Assembly (NCBI GenBank): GCA_004794785.1
Contig: SJOL01009403.1
Span: 1,764,082 to 1,828,081 of the forward strand
Source: Opisthorchis felineus
Lineage: Eukaryota > Platyhelminthes > Trematoda > Opisthorchiida > Opisthorchiidae
Reading direction: 5' to 3'
Length of the DNA stretch: 64,000 nucleotides
Shown here: one piece after another, positions 1 to 11,925 of the stretch
Layout: the number at the start of each line of letters is the position of its first letter
Numbering within the stretch: position 1 is the stretch's first letter
Translations under genes and position numbers: made by a program
The notes under the pieces: generated by a model
What the model was told of the DNA's origin: nothing
Databases searched by the model: none
Seen by the model: the letters and a program-made list of their open reading frames with translations, nothing else

Positions 1-2330
1 ATATATATATTAGGGAGGGTTTTTTGATCCGATTTGAACCCCTAGAAGAGGCGTTGTATGTTGGTAAACTGTTTGACAGCGGATATACAGACAAAGCCAG
101 GCTCACTTATTCCATGCAAATGGGCTCAGTTGGTTGCGTTTCGACCGTACAGTATCATCAAGACATTGGTTTGACGGTTTGGTGTTTGACCCAATTTACA
201 GACAATGAGATTATAAGGAATCCATGGAATGCCGAATTTCGGAAGACACGAGCGAACACGCACGTTCAGCTTGTCGCGTGGGTACACACGCATGCAAAAA
301 CAAAGCTCAAAAAAGCTTGCGTTGTTTTAGTCTTTCTTCGGTGGACTGCCCAACATGAGCATGGGCAGAGATAGGGACGTAAGCACAATTTAGTTTGTAT
401 GGGGTTAGCTTTCAAGCTAAGTCATGCGCCCGGATTCTTCGTAAGCCCACCGCGAAGCATGAGCATCTATCGGAGTGTGAGCAGGCAGAAAAAAGAAAGA
501 TAAGCTTGAGCTTTTAATTTACTGTTGATCGCCGTAACCATTTTTCGTTGTCGGTAAGCATTGTAACGGTGAAAGTGAACTACATAGGTACCACGGGGCA
601 ATTTCTCACAATATGGGTTGTGCTATAGTCAAGCGAAACTATTCCAAGAAAACCACCCAACTCAAGAAGTGATAGAGCCACCTGCTTTCTCTCACTTCCA
701 TTCGTACGTCGCCATAAGGGACTGCAAACATGAACGCCGAAGAAATAGTCCCCACTACAACTCCTGCTATACCGTGTTCCCCTTGCTATCAGACATCCGA
801 TACCTATTGGCTACCCACAGACGGTGGGTGGTTCAGTCAGACAGGTAGGGCTGTGGCGAAGTCAACAATATTAATCAGTGAAGCTTTGGTGCTTGAAGTT
901 GTTGTCTTGCGAACGGTAGTGCAACTCCTATGTCAGTCCTTGGCTACCTACTCCGCCCACTATGGTACATCAAAAGGCACGGGAGCTTGAGACGGCTGTT
1001 TATGGAGACAAAGGGAGATTGTCACAACTGCATTTATAGGGATGTCCCATGGGATACACTAAAATCCTCAAGATGGGGCAACATGTACCGAGCTATGAAT
1101 GCTCGATCATGATTGATCTGACGCTCAGACCAGCCACGCCTTCGTTTGGTCCGTAGCCCGCACGTGACATATCCGTCCAGTCTATGTGGTGTACGGTTAT
1201 TTAGAGCGGATGGCCTCCGGATAGGCTCAATTCAGTGGTCACAATCGATGGGTAGGTGAGCGCTCCGGTGGTACAACCAGGAACGCAATCACAACGGTGA
1301 ACGTAAGCATGTAAGCATGCCGGATTATGCCAAACATCAGAAAGTATCAGTCTCCTAGTCTAGTTTAAGCATCGAGTACCTCTGGTTGAATATGGACGTC
1401 CTGCTTCAGTCACTTAAGGGTGGAATAATCACAGGAGGCCAGCCTCCGAAGGCCATTTGATTAGACTTATTTGCATCAACCTGCGGAAGTATACCTGTGG
1501 GTTCCCAGCTGATTGAGTAAAATGGCATGGGTTGGATGGGTCCAACAGCCGTGTTATGAGGGAGTACCATAAAATATCTTTTAAATACGCTTAACGGATT
1601 TCTTCACTGCTCCACCAGCAATGTGTTCGACAGTGGAAGTTTCTGCTTAATGACGCTTGTGGCATTCATTAAGTCTGATGTAACGACCGAAGCGTAGCAA
1701 GTACGTCATTGCAATAGTTACGAATTATGACAGATACAATTTAACTTTTACATCGCCTACGCCCAAAGTATCATCACAAAGCCCCGAAAATATTGAAGCT
1801 CACGTACTTCCCTACCGAGCTACTTCAAAAGTGGTCGAATATATGGATTGAATAGGGGACTTTCGGCAAAAGAAGGTTAGCTCCACTGACTGCGTGGCCT
1901 AAGTTCATAAGGCTCTGCCGATCGGCGTGTAATTCATGAGAATGTTGCTGCCAAAAAATGCTGTGGGCATAGGGAGGGCTATGAAGAAGGGGTAAACCGG
2001 AATTTCACATGGCTTTATCCATCAAATAGCTTTTGTTCTACAATGTGTGTAGATACAGAAGTTGAGACGTTGTTGCTGCACCAGAGTTTTGGCGTAAACC
2101 GATAGGTACTATTCTAGCAGCCAACACGCACTATATTGCTTAAAATCTGAGTTTAATGTTGATATTTCTCTTTACTTTATATTACGCGATTGTCAAAAGG
2201 CGTAGAAAGCGGTAACTGGCAACGGTCAAACCAGTTTGTCGATCGGGTTCATTTGGGAGCACATTTCAACTCTGTCGATCATCAGCTCGCAATAATATGG
2301 AACTCCATTGTTTTTTTTTCGATGGTTTCA
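1..2330. other. Intergenic or intronic stretch, no gene recognised
   Basis: The window opens in a short AT dinucleotide run (first 10 bases). Short open frames occur on both strands, the longest about 116 codons at 24-374, but none shows a recognisable domain, catalytic motif or exon with a convincing splice context. Because GPN2 runs leftwards and lacks its 3' exons, part of this stretch could be its intron. I see no LINE, SINE or tRNA signature here. Confidence 0.5.
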
Positions 2331-2746
2331 GAAACATTGATTGCTTGAGGCTGTGTCTTGGCTGTGTTCTCCACCTCGATGTTTTGTCCACAATTCGTCA
2401 ACCGCCCAAATGATCAAGCCACAAATCATTCGGCATAGATCAAACCTACCAAGGCACTGGAGTTGCCATTTCAAGTTCACCGGTCCAGGGTTGGGAAGGC
2501 ATAGCAACTCCACCAGCAAAAAATAGACAGGCGGTGCCGTAGCCTGGGCCAAAGTGAACAGCGTTACAATGACCGCAACAGTGAAAGCAGCTAGGATCGA
2601 TTATTTGACAGGTCATTCTGAGCTAAAACGATTGCAGCCATTCTGTCAAGCACTCATGGAGCGTCCAGAGGCTGATTATGATTTCGCTACCCTACTACGT
2701 GTATCTGACACTTCATGGCTCCAAAAAGCACTCGGCTCAGAATAAA

Positions 2747-2935
2747 AAAAACGTTCAGCTGTAACACCCTTTCGTCGCCCAGCTGCCATGCCACCCGGAG
2801 GAAGCACGAGGGCTGGAATACCGTCAGATTGCCCAAGCCTAGACAGGGGAAGTCGAGAGGCAGAGGTCGGGTTCGAGCCACGAACCTTCCGGTCAGTAAA
2901 TTCGCGCTCTAACCACTGAACCATCTCGCCCCCAC
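2747..2935 (-). mobile_element. tRNA-derived SINE, copy 1
   Basis: Read on the minus strand, the element starts at about 2935 with a tRNA-like head. It carries an A-box-like stretch (TGGTTCAGTGG) and a B-box-like stretch (GGCTCGAACCC, around 2870-2880), which together form an internal RNA polymerase III promoter. A body follows containing CTGTCTAGGCTTGGGCAA (about 2833-2850), and the copy ends in CAGCTGAACG followed by eight T residues. The same head, body and tail recur at 15.9, 29.6-29.9 and 61.6 kb, so this is an interspersed family and not a tRNA gene. The T-rich 3' end on the sense strand is unusual, since most LINE-mobilised SINEs end in A or a short microsatellite. Confidence 0.85.
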
Positions 2936-4854
2936 TCAGGTCGGAGGCTGGCGCTACATCATTTACACAGTTTAGTTGCTCAGCCAGTTTCATGCTCTCG
3001 GTTTCTGGCACAGAGACTGATGAACGGTTGCTAGAGAAATTCAGCCAGCCTTGAGGGGCCCTGTTCTTAGTGGGCTGACACACGAATCGAAAAGATACAG
3101 GCGTCAAATAAAAAAGTGACACTGGTGTTCCAGTGTTATTTCGTAATCGATGTAGTGTGGCTGACTACTATCAGAGGACAAGCCCGTTCCGCATGGAGTT
3201 TCGCAGGAATTCCATAAGACGGATAGCCCCAACATTACTCAGCACTTGCATGAAGGCAAACCTCCGGTTTTGCACGCCCAAGTGTGTCCTGCAGGGAAAC
3301 AGGAAACCACAACTATAGTTTACCCACTGGAGGTTCATAAGCCATTCCAGAGTTTATTTTGCCCTTCACTGGACGAGCTAAACCAAGTGAATATTCGAGC
3401 AGTAGAAAGGTGCCATAACGTGCGAAAAGCAGCGCCAGATGGCTGGGTGAAAGAACCGACGGTCAATATCAGTCACCTGGAAAGGGCAGCGGGAATTGTT
3501 TTGCTATGAAGTAGGATTGCATAGCCTTTTGAGTTGGTTGTGTCGGTGGTTGGTTTGTGGTCTACGGCCTGCCCAGCGTTTCGGTTGGTAGTTTGTTGAT
3601 AGATTAGATTAGAAAAACCAGAAAACCGTTTAGGAAACAGTTGGAATCAAGGACGTACTGTGCAGAAAATTAACTCAGATACAGACCGTGTCTACTCGAG
3701 TTCATCCAAACATTCAGGGTAAGGTCGTTTTCCCGACTTTATTGAAGGGGACCGAATGCGGACACCAGAAACCCCATAAGCAGTCCTAGATTGAGTTGCT
3801 AACATTAATCATCAACAGTTACAGATTGAAAAACGGCAACCTTCTCGATGAGAGGCTACTAGGAGGAAAATATCATTTCCGACTCTTCTGGAAGATGAAT
3901 TCCCTTCAGGATTAATTTCTCTGATCAGGTGGTTGAAAATTTCAAGAACAATGTGGAACTCTGAAGGAATATATTCTGACGAATTTGTTCAGTGTTCTTT
4001 GACCGAAGTTGCCCCCTGATATCAACACAGTGCAACTCGAACCGGATTTCCCCAATCTTCATCAAAAGGTTTATCTGTTGCTTCAAAGTAAACGTTTTAG
4101 TGAATGGATGTACTAGATAGCTCCAGTTCACGTTATTCGTGGATTTGCTTGTCTTTAAAGCAAGTCAATCAGAACTTTCAGTGACCCTGGAAATCGGCTG
4201 AGAACGAACAGTATCACAGTCGACGATTGATAGATAGCCACAAGAGCTCACTGTAGAAAGTAGTCGTTACTGTGGCGTCTGCTTCCAGCATAGGTTTCTT
4301 TAGGTTCAAGGCCACATCTTGAATACCGTAGTTTTTTAGCACAAGTTTTACGTGGATCATGGCCAAACAATGACAAACTGGAAGTTCTCGAAAGGTCACT
4401 TAATTGTTTCCTGTCTTCACAAGCATTCGGTACGTTAAGCGTACACACTACGAAACGACACATTAACGATAAGCAACCATCACATGATTCACAGCACTCA
4501 AGGCGTGTTACTATAACGGCGAAGGACATGCAAACTGAATCTCAACCATCAAACCAGAGGTTGGAAGTCAAGTTCATCTGCGGAATTCGGCAGCTGGATC
4601 GGAAATAGTCAATGATATGCACGATCCAATCGCTAATCAACGTTTACGGAGAGCAGAAACTCAGTGAGGACAACTGGTCCTCCTGCACGAGGTTAATGTA
4701 GATACGTTCCATCGTTGCGGCACCTGAGGTAAGCGAAGAACAATGGGGACCGAACTATGAAAAAAGTTATAAATTTTCAAACTGTTAACTTCCATACAAT
4801 CAATGACAGCGCGATTTCCATGAAATCGCATGGTATAATTTGGGATAAGCTCAC
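2936..4854. other. Non-coding stretch downstream of the visible GPN2 exons
   Basis: The next GPN2 exon, expected to begin Val-Glu-Leu and to carry a conserved HLVDS-type segment, was looked for on the minus strand here and not found. Open frames such as 3133-3509 (+), 3925-4131 (-) and 4248-4529 (-) have no recognisable domains. The stretch is best read as GPN2 intron with undefined repeats. Confidence 0.4.
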
Positions 4855-5682
4855 CTGACCCGGGCAGTCAAATATCAGGTAGCACTTCGGGTCCTTCTGC
4901 TTCAATTTGCTTAGGCGGTCTGCCAACCAATCCCGGTTTGTGTATAGGTATTCCATGCAGTAGATAAGACCTCCATTTGGGCCCAAGCTTAGATAATCCA
5001 TGACTTCTTCCAAACGGATGAGGTCGGAAAGGTCAACGGAGCAGCAGTAAGGCAATGTATCATTCGCTGGATCCAAATTCACGACATGCACTTTGCGTTC
5101 TATTTGGATAGTTAGAAAAAACCAAACGTGGGCGAGATTGTGGACGACTGAAGTCAGTTATTTTATCGAACCTAACGGTTGGCAGTAAAAACATGTAAAG
5201 ACGCGTCTAGCGTCCACGCAAGTGGCTAGTGTGAAGCCAACGCATCATCGGTTGAAGAACAAAGAACAGGTGAACAGAACAATAAGCAGTCAGTTTGTGC
5301 GAAAAGCTTTCCAAGCTTACGGTCGTCAGCCTACGCCAGACGATGAAAGTTTGGCCTAGTTTTCAGACATAACGTGCTATTCTGGCCAGACACACGAATC
5401 AGCATGGTTTTCGTAGGTTTCCTGCGTGGTATGGATCGTATCAGCTGTTTGCTATACTTTACAGTTGCCTCAATAGCCAATCGCATAGATTGATGGCTCA
5501 TCCAGAATCGGGGAGAAGTGGTAAAGTCGGGAAGAGAACAAACTACAAGACTTACCTAGATTGGTAAGGAAATCCGCCATAGCAGCACAGTAGGTAGTCT
5601 TACCACTTCCAGGAGGGCCAATTACAAGCTGGCCGAAAAGACCCAGGCCACCGCGTGAAATTGAACTGGTGCCAAATGCCAT
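4855..5682 (-). CDS. GPN2: GPN-loop GTPase 2, first two coding exons (partial)
   Basis: GPN-family GTPases form homo- and heterodimers and help assemble and import RNA polymerase II and III. Exon 1 (5682 down to 5556) starts at an ATG and encodes 42 residues plus one base. It contains the P-loop [11 protein letters not shown] (residues 22-32) and ends at a GTAAGT donor. A 456-bp intron follows. Exon 2 (5099 down to 4855, after a CCAAATAG acceptor) continues in phase with VVNLDPAN (48-55), the diagnostic Gly-Pro-Asn loop within LGPNGG (GPN at 82-84), YCMEYL (89-94) and the G3-type DCPGQ (120-124), then a GTGAGC donor. The gene stops at residue 124 of the roughly 300 usual. The remaining exons are not visible and probably lie left of the window behind a long intron. 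A polypyrimidine-rich acceptor at 5735 leaves open a longer N-terminus. The LGPNGG and DCPGQ contexts fit GPN2 better than GPN1 or GPN3. Confidence 0.9.
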
Positions 5683-5734
5683 CCAGTCAAAAAACGCGCC
5701 TTGATTAGGTTCCGGGAATAACTCGTCAAAGGAG

Positions 5735-8700
5735 CTGAAGAGAAACAATAAAAGGTAAGGAACGGAATGGCTGAACGATTGCATACGGTGCTGCCCAGAA
5801 GGAAAGATGCTTTCATGAAGAAGGTGCAAGTAAGTATGGAAAAAGGATCACTGAATGTCACAGCGTATGCCTACAATCGAAACACAGCGCTGGCCAAAAG
5901 TTAGGACTAACAGAGTATCTAGTCTGTTCATCAATGCATCCAGTGTTAGATGCAGTAGAAAGAAACGAAACTGCGAGGTGTGAAAATCATAGTACACTGA
6001 AATCTGTTACGAGATGTCTTTACTGACGAATCCCAATCTGTTGAACTGGTGGTTCAATCCGAATTGCGAATGTTCCTCAGAACGCCACTATCCGCCAACA
6101 GTACCGTCGAAGATAGTTTCAAGGAGGGTAACTACCTACACACTCAAGGAATTTTTGCCAGTGCTTTCCTTTTTTATGGATTAGTTGTTGCGTGGTATGC
6201 ACATCAAAAATTCACGGGGTCAGGTAATCACCTCTCTGGTCGTTTACGGTGCGCAGTCAATGACATAATGCCCAAATTAGCTAGCGATATGCAATCATTG
6301 TTCACGTTTGTTTAGCCTTCTAGTCTTCAGACAATACGATCGAGGGTATATGAATCTTATTATCGAGTTTGGCTAGTTTTCTCCGACCATCTGGAACTAA
6401 ACGTCATCCTTCTATCTAAAAGATGCTCCCGGTTTGAGGATCAGTTCAAACTCGAGTAGACATTATCGGAATTAAAGAGCACCTGAAGACCTGTTTACTT
6501 AACTCAACGTAGCCATCAAATGATGCTCATTCTGGCACTGTATAATATACTTTCGTATATCAAGTTATCTGCTTCGCACCCTGATCTCCACTCATTACCT
6601 CAGGTTTATCTTGTTATTCCTACCTCTAGGGTCAGCGCCAAAACCTGGCTGTTAACCTAATAGAACAGCTACATCCACAGTGAAGGAGTGCAGTCGTGCG
6701 AGTGCATGGTATAACCGGATAAGGTAGGAACAGGTGGCAAATGAACGTTGTGAACGTAGAAGCAAACTTCATCTGGTAATGCCAAAGTGCACAAGACCAT
6801 GGAAGGTGAGTAGATCTAACGTTTATGACGACGCAGCACAAACATCAAACAAATACTTTTTTGAGAGTATGAAGTCGGCCGATTGTATATGCAGGTTCAG
6901 TGAGCAGTGTAAGCGATCGATAGGTGAGAGAAACTGAAATGTGGGAGAAGTCAAACAGCGGGCTATGCGCGCAAATCTAGACAGTAATATTTCTCTGAAC
7001 AAGCGTTTTCGAGAGGCGGTCTTAATGCAAGAGGAAGAATATTTGAAATACGTCACCACTGCTTACTCAACACTCACTCAAACCCGCAGTGACGATGTTA
7101 TCTCGGTTGGTGACGAGACATCTGCAATCCAACTGCCACGCTCGGTGACAAGACGAACAACCAAATAAATCATCACACAACATCCAAAACACCTTCAAGA
7201 GTTATTTAAGCGATTCTTCGATGCATACTACGGGTGAGGCTGAAGTTAGCCTCACATAGAGTAGCGCCACAATTTATCACAATTGGTGCACTGAAGAACT
7301 TTCTCTCCTTTTTCCGAAGTGGGAGACTTCCTGCAAAACCGACATCCGGTGTACTAAACAGCATGAGCTTGGGTTGAAATGTACCACATTGTTTGACCGT
7401 ATGGCTGTTGAGTACAGCTGCAGTACCCCATTCATCAAGGACTCCGTCTCTCATACGACCATATGGCTCTGTCCGTATTTACATATGTTGGACTAGGCTT
7501 CCTTCCCTGTTACGAATAACCCTCTAATAAGACGGAAACCACTTGGCGTTCCCCTGATCGTACTATGGAGGGAGCACAGTGGTCCAAAGGCACCTTACCT
7601 TGTTAAAGAAATGGTGAACATAGGCTGCTTCACAGAAATAACTGTTTCGGTCCTAAAAACTCTCTCACAGTACGAGAGGTCGAATAGAAACGACCGATGA
7701 AGATAACAACCAACCGTACGAAAAATAACTCGTTACGCTGACACAAGCACATTATGTGAGACAGATAATTCCAGAGCATAGGTGAGGCGAATTTTAGAGT
7801 TGGTTACGGCAACCACACATTAGATTCAAACCAAACAACTCCTTGTAATGATTCCATCCCCGACAACTGTACGACAACAGACAAGTCGATACAGTGTTGT
7901 TTGCAAACATAGATTCTTTCAAAGACCACCACCTCTAATTCGGCTAAATCAGATTCTATGTTTACGAGGTTATATTGGGAAGGCGAGTACTAATGTGCAG
8001 TAGTGTTTTAGTCGTCCCCAAGTTTTCTTTAATGATGTAAAACACCCCACCTGTGCTGTGGACAGTGTTAGCCCTTTGTTAATCATACACTAAAAGTCAT
8101 AATTCGGATTATGGAAGCGCCGTATCTCGGAGGTGCTTTTGATGCCAGGTCATGAGGAAAAGGTCAGTCGCACGAGGGAGAGTAGTTAGATAGAAAGAGG
8201 TACGCTTTACAACCGACGTATTAAAACTATTCTAACAATGATTGCTGTCATCATTAACAATTATTATTCAGTCTCACTTCATAGCTACTTGAAATAACAT
8301 TGTGGGTGTCAGTATGTGGTCTGGTCCCTTAAACCATTGGTCGCGTACCATCAAGTGTTGGTTCCCATGGTTTTCTCTACTTGAAATTGTTTTTCTATAA
8401 AAACGACAAACAATACAGAAGTCATCTGTAACCAAAGAGCTCCTAAAAATTTCAGCCTAAAATTCGGCTGAGACGGTCAGCAAATCAACCAAAAAGTTTG
8501 GCTCACGTGATCACTGAAGAGTGATCAAACATTCGTTTTAATGCATCCCTAGTTGGTGTCAGATACTATCAAACGTTCATTCGAATCCATGAACTCGTTC
8601 AAAAGCGAACGCTGCAATAATATTTAAATGACACCATTGGTTTTATTGCAATATATCAAGTGACTCAGTTCACTGTTGGTTCGCTATACTGGGAATAGTT

Positions 8701-10979
8701 GATTTACTGCATCTGAATGGCCGACCCAGAGTCAATATATCTGAACCCTAGGAGAGCCCGATGAAAAACTTTCTTCTCAGTACTAAGAAAAATTAGTGAA
8801 GGGACCAAATAATTAGTATCGATGAGATTTTACGAAAGTCCGAGTTCGGATCTGCGTTGCACGTCGATGCTAACGATTCCTGTTGACTATTCAAGAGGTT
8901 GTTCCAGGTCTTCATGAAGAATTCAGCATCAGCGGAACGAGGAATATATGGGTTCACAGCTCTTGCAGGTACGTCTTTGGATTAAATTTTAAGGACAAGG
9001 TCCCACAGAAAACAGACGGTAGTCAAAGATTCCCCTTCTCCTACACACACGTGGGCCCCAAACTTCGGAAAAACATGGCTCGTGGCACAAGTTGAACGCT
9101 CATGTTCTGCTGAGAAGTGTCTGAAATACTAGAGCCATGGTGTTTTATGGATTTTCTTATCTATAAATGCCTCCGAGCTTCTGCACATTCAACATGACTC
9201 CGGAGGAGCACGAAGACAGATCGCAGTTGAAGCCGCCTACTGAAAAATTAATCAGTAGCGCGAGAGAAGCACGGAGGTTACAGTGGCTACGTGGTGGACC
9301 GAAGCTTTGCGGTCAGACTGGAAAATCACCGTCTTTTGTCCACAAAAAGCGGTGCGCACATCCCGAACACCCGAATGTGTGTACCGATAAAGGATTCGAA
9401 ATCCGATAGATAGCTCGGTTACAAAGCCTTCAAACACATGCATTGAAACGCGGCGTTACACACATTCTCACGAGCTCGTGAACGAGGTATGCTAACTGCG
9501 TCAGGCCAGTTGTGGGAAGACCTGTTGAAATGCAGACAAGATATAGCACGCACTATGTGCATCGTGTGACATCTGCGTGCCAGCTTTGGAAACACGAGCA
9601 GTGCTCGATGGTGGGACGAAACACAGATGACACGATCGACGCGCCTGAATGGGACAGAACAAAGCTGAAGCTGTTTTGGCTGTAGTTGGGGCTGATGTCA
9701 ATGAAGGCGGAATAGACGCATGCGACATCGTTGAGCGACCACGGTGGGCTGGTTTTGTTTGGAAGTTGGCGACTGGGAGTAGACAATGACGCTCCATATG
9801 TAGCGTAGTTATGACGGCAATGATGGTTCAGTACGATCATCGATGACGTGAAGCCAGTAACGAAACGGCGCGCATCTGAACTTCCGAGGAAATACCAATG
9901 CGCTGGTATGGTAGGAAGAACATACAAGGCGTCCTTATGGCTAAGGTTTTTGTAAAACCAAATGGGTAGCAAAAGCTGTAAACATATTAAACGTCAGTGT
10001 GAATAGAGAACCGGCTATCAGACCAAGCAAACACTCAAGAAGGAAATGGATACTGTTCACTTGGTGGGACGAATTCGCTACCTGCAATGTTTTCCATACG
10101 ATGACCTAACAGAAACCCAAAGGCTACTCAGCATCAACTTAAGACAGATTTCATCCCGCAACTTTGTATCTGATCGTGAGATTACCATGTAAATCTATCG
10201 GACGCAGCAAAGATGCCGAGATGTCTTCAGAGAGATTACTTCCTAGGTACCGTGGAGTTTTTAGATTGGTGTATATTTCACGCATGTAAAGACCTCGCTT
10301 TCAGGAAGCCTTGACATCATGCATACTGGACCTTCTACCTCCCTAATGTTAATTGCTTTTGTGAGCACATACCAGTGATATCGATTTGAAATAATCCATG
10401 AACCACGTATCTTTTATTACTGATTCCTGATTCACTACAAGCTCCTTCGGTTGATACGTCTTAACAGAACCACGCCAATCCACAAGACATACGGTACGCG
10501 ATATTCTTCCGGAATTTGGCGGCTGTGAGAGACTTAGTGCAGATGGAATGCTCTTTGAAAGTAACCAATTGAGGCTTGACACTTATAATGTAGAACAGTG
10601 GGTAAAGTGGAAAGAGCAATGATGTCAGTGTGTAATAAGTGATAAGGTACGTTTTGTATATTGCGTAGATCCATTTTTCTGCATCACGGCGATATATTAT
10701 CGAAGCTTCTATTCGGATTATCCCACGTTATAGAATTCTACAGTCGATGCTTAAGTTGCTCTCAAGCGAGGATCCATGTGAATAAAGATCGGTCCAACTC
10801 AGAGTGAAACAATTGCTGGATTGCGCTTACATACAGTCGCTGGACATATCCATTACATACAATGGAACCGCCCGACCGAACAACCGTAGGTCAACCCCGC
10901 TTAGCAGCACGTATATTAACGCACACGCAACACTACTCAACGCACAACCACCAATCCATCGCTACGCACCACTAACAAC
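5735..10979. other. Non-coding stretch upstream of GPN2, unassigned
   Basis: This 5-kb stretch holds only short open frames without recognisable domains, for example 6049-6315 (+), 6941-7168 (+) and 9553-9972 (-). One piece, 7086-7168, reads in one frame as DDVISVGDET..IQLP and recurs as DNVTSIGDET..IKLP at about 10984-11050. It is therefore part of a dispersed repeat and not a host exon. No RNA gene or clear transposase was seen. Confidence 0.4.
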
Positions 10980-10983
10980 GCAC

Positions 10984-11925
10984 TGATAATGTCACCTCGA
11001 TTGGTGATGAAACGTTTGCAATCAAATTGCCCAGCTCAGAGAACAAACCAACGACCATCTACCCCTTACAAGTAAAGAAGCACTGAAGGCCGCGGGGAAT
11101 TTTACATACCTCAATAGTTGTATTAGCTCAGACAGAAGTGTCTGATGCATTCAGTGCACGAATCTCCAAAGCTCGAATCACGTTTACTAATTTGCGTCAT
11201 TTGTGTCGTCAAAACGGCATATGACTAGGTCTCAAGGGTCACGTGTACCAGACTACAGTAAGGGCTATATTGATGTATGATTGCGAGACTTGGCACCTAA
11301 GAGCGCTTGTGAGGCATCTTCAGGTTCTTGGCCGCCAACGCCTTAGAAGCATTTCTGGTGTCGGATGGCGTCAACGGATTCGTCACAGGCTAATCAGAAA
11401 ACGGGTATTTGGTATTGCGATAAGTACTTCAGTCGCTGAAAACATTCAGCAACATCAACTGCGGTGGCTCAGCCATGCTACACACACCTAGAAATCGACC
11501 ATAGAAACAAGTGTTGTTCTGCATGCCTCCTTCAGAATGGCACAAAATGAGAGATGGGCAACGTGCGGCTTGGCAGAAAAGTGTGTGAGATTATGAAGAG
11601 TTTGGGTGTTGTTGGTGCGGATCGCTTCCCACGATGGGGTTCCCTCGACACCCTTGCACTTGGCTGGAAACAGTGCAAGAGATGACGGCTGATCGTACTG
11701 ACAGTTTCTTTCCGGACTGTATGATTGAGCGCTTGGGGGTGTAGGCACCTCAGCAAGTTTGTAACAAACTAGCACCAGGCCCCACCCACATCCACCTTTT
11801 TACCTTCTTTTCATTTTAGGGCTTCAAGTATAATTAAATAAACTTTGTGGTTGTATGGTAGTGAAGCATGTGTCAACACTGATGTTGCTGCGATGAAAGT
11901 TACACTTTTACGGAACGAATCACAT
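10984..11925 (+). mobile_element. LINE 3' fragment (RT C-terminal domain and 3' UTR), decayed
   Basis: Around 11095-11490 the plus strand encodes, with frameshifts and stops, the typical C-terminal part of a flatworm non-LTR retrotransposon: a linker like NSCISSDRSV, an arginine-rich ARITFTNLRHLCRQ segment, then DCETWHLRALVRHLQVLGRQ and a SGVGWRQRIR block. The 3' UTR follows to about 11925, ending near GAAGCATGTGTCAACACTGATG. The same tail is found at about 26.6, 33.1 and 62.6 kb. The 5' half with endonuclease and RT core is missing, as expected for a 5'-truncated insertion. Confidence 0.8.

Noticed and set aside
2870..2935. tRNA gene at the head of the SINE copies
   Set aside because: A and B boxes are present, but no acceptor stem closes and a repeated body follows, so these are SINE heads.
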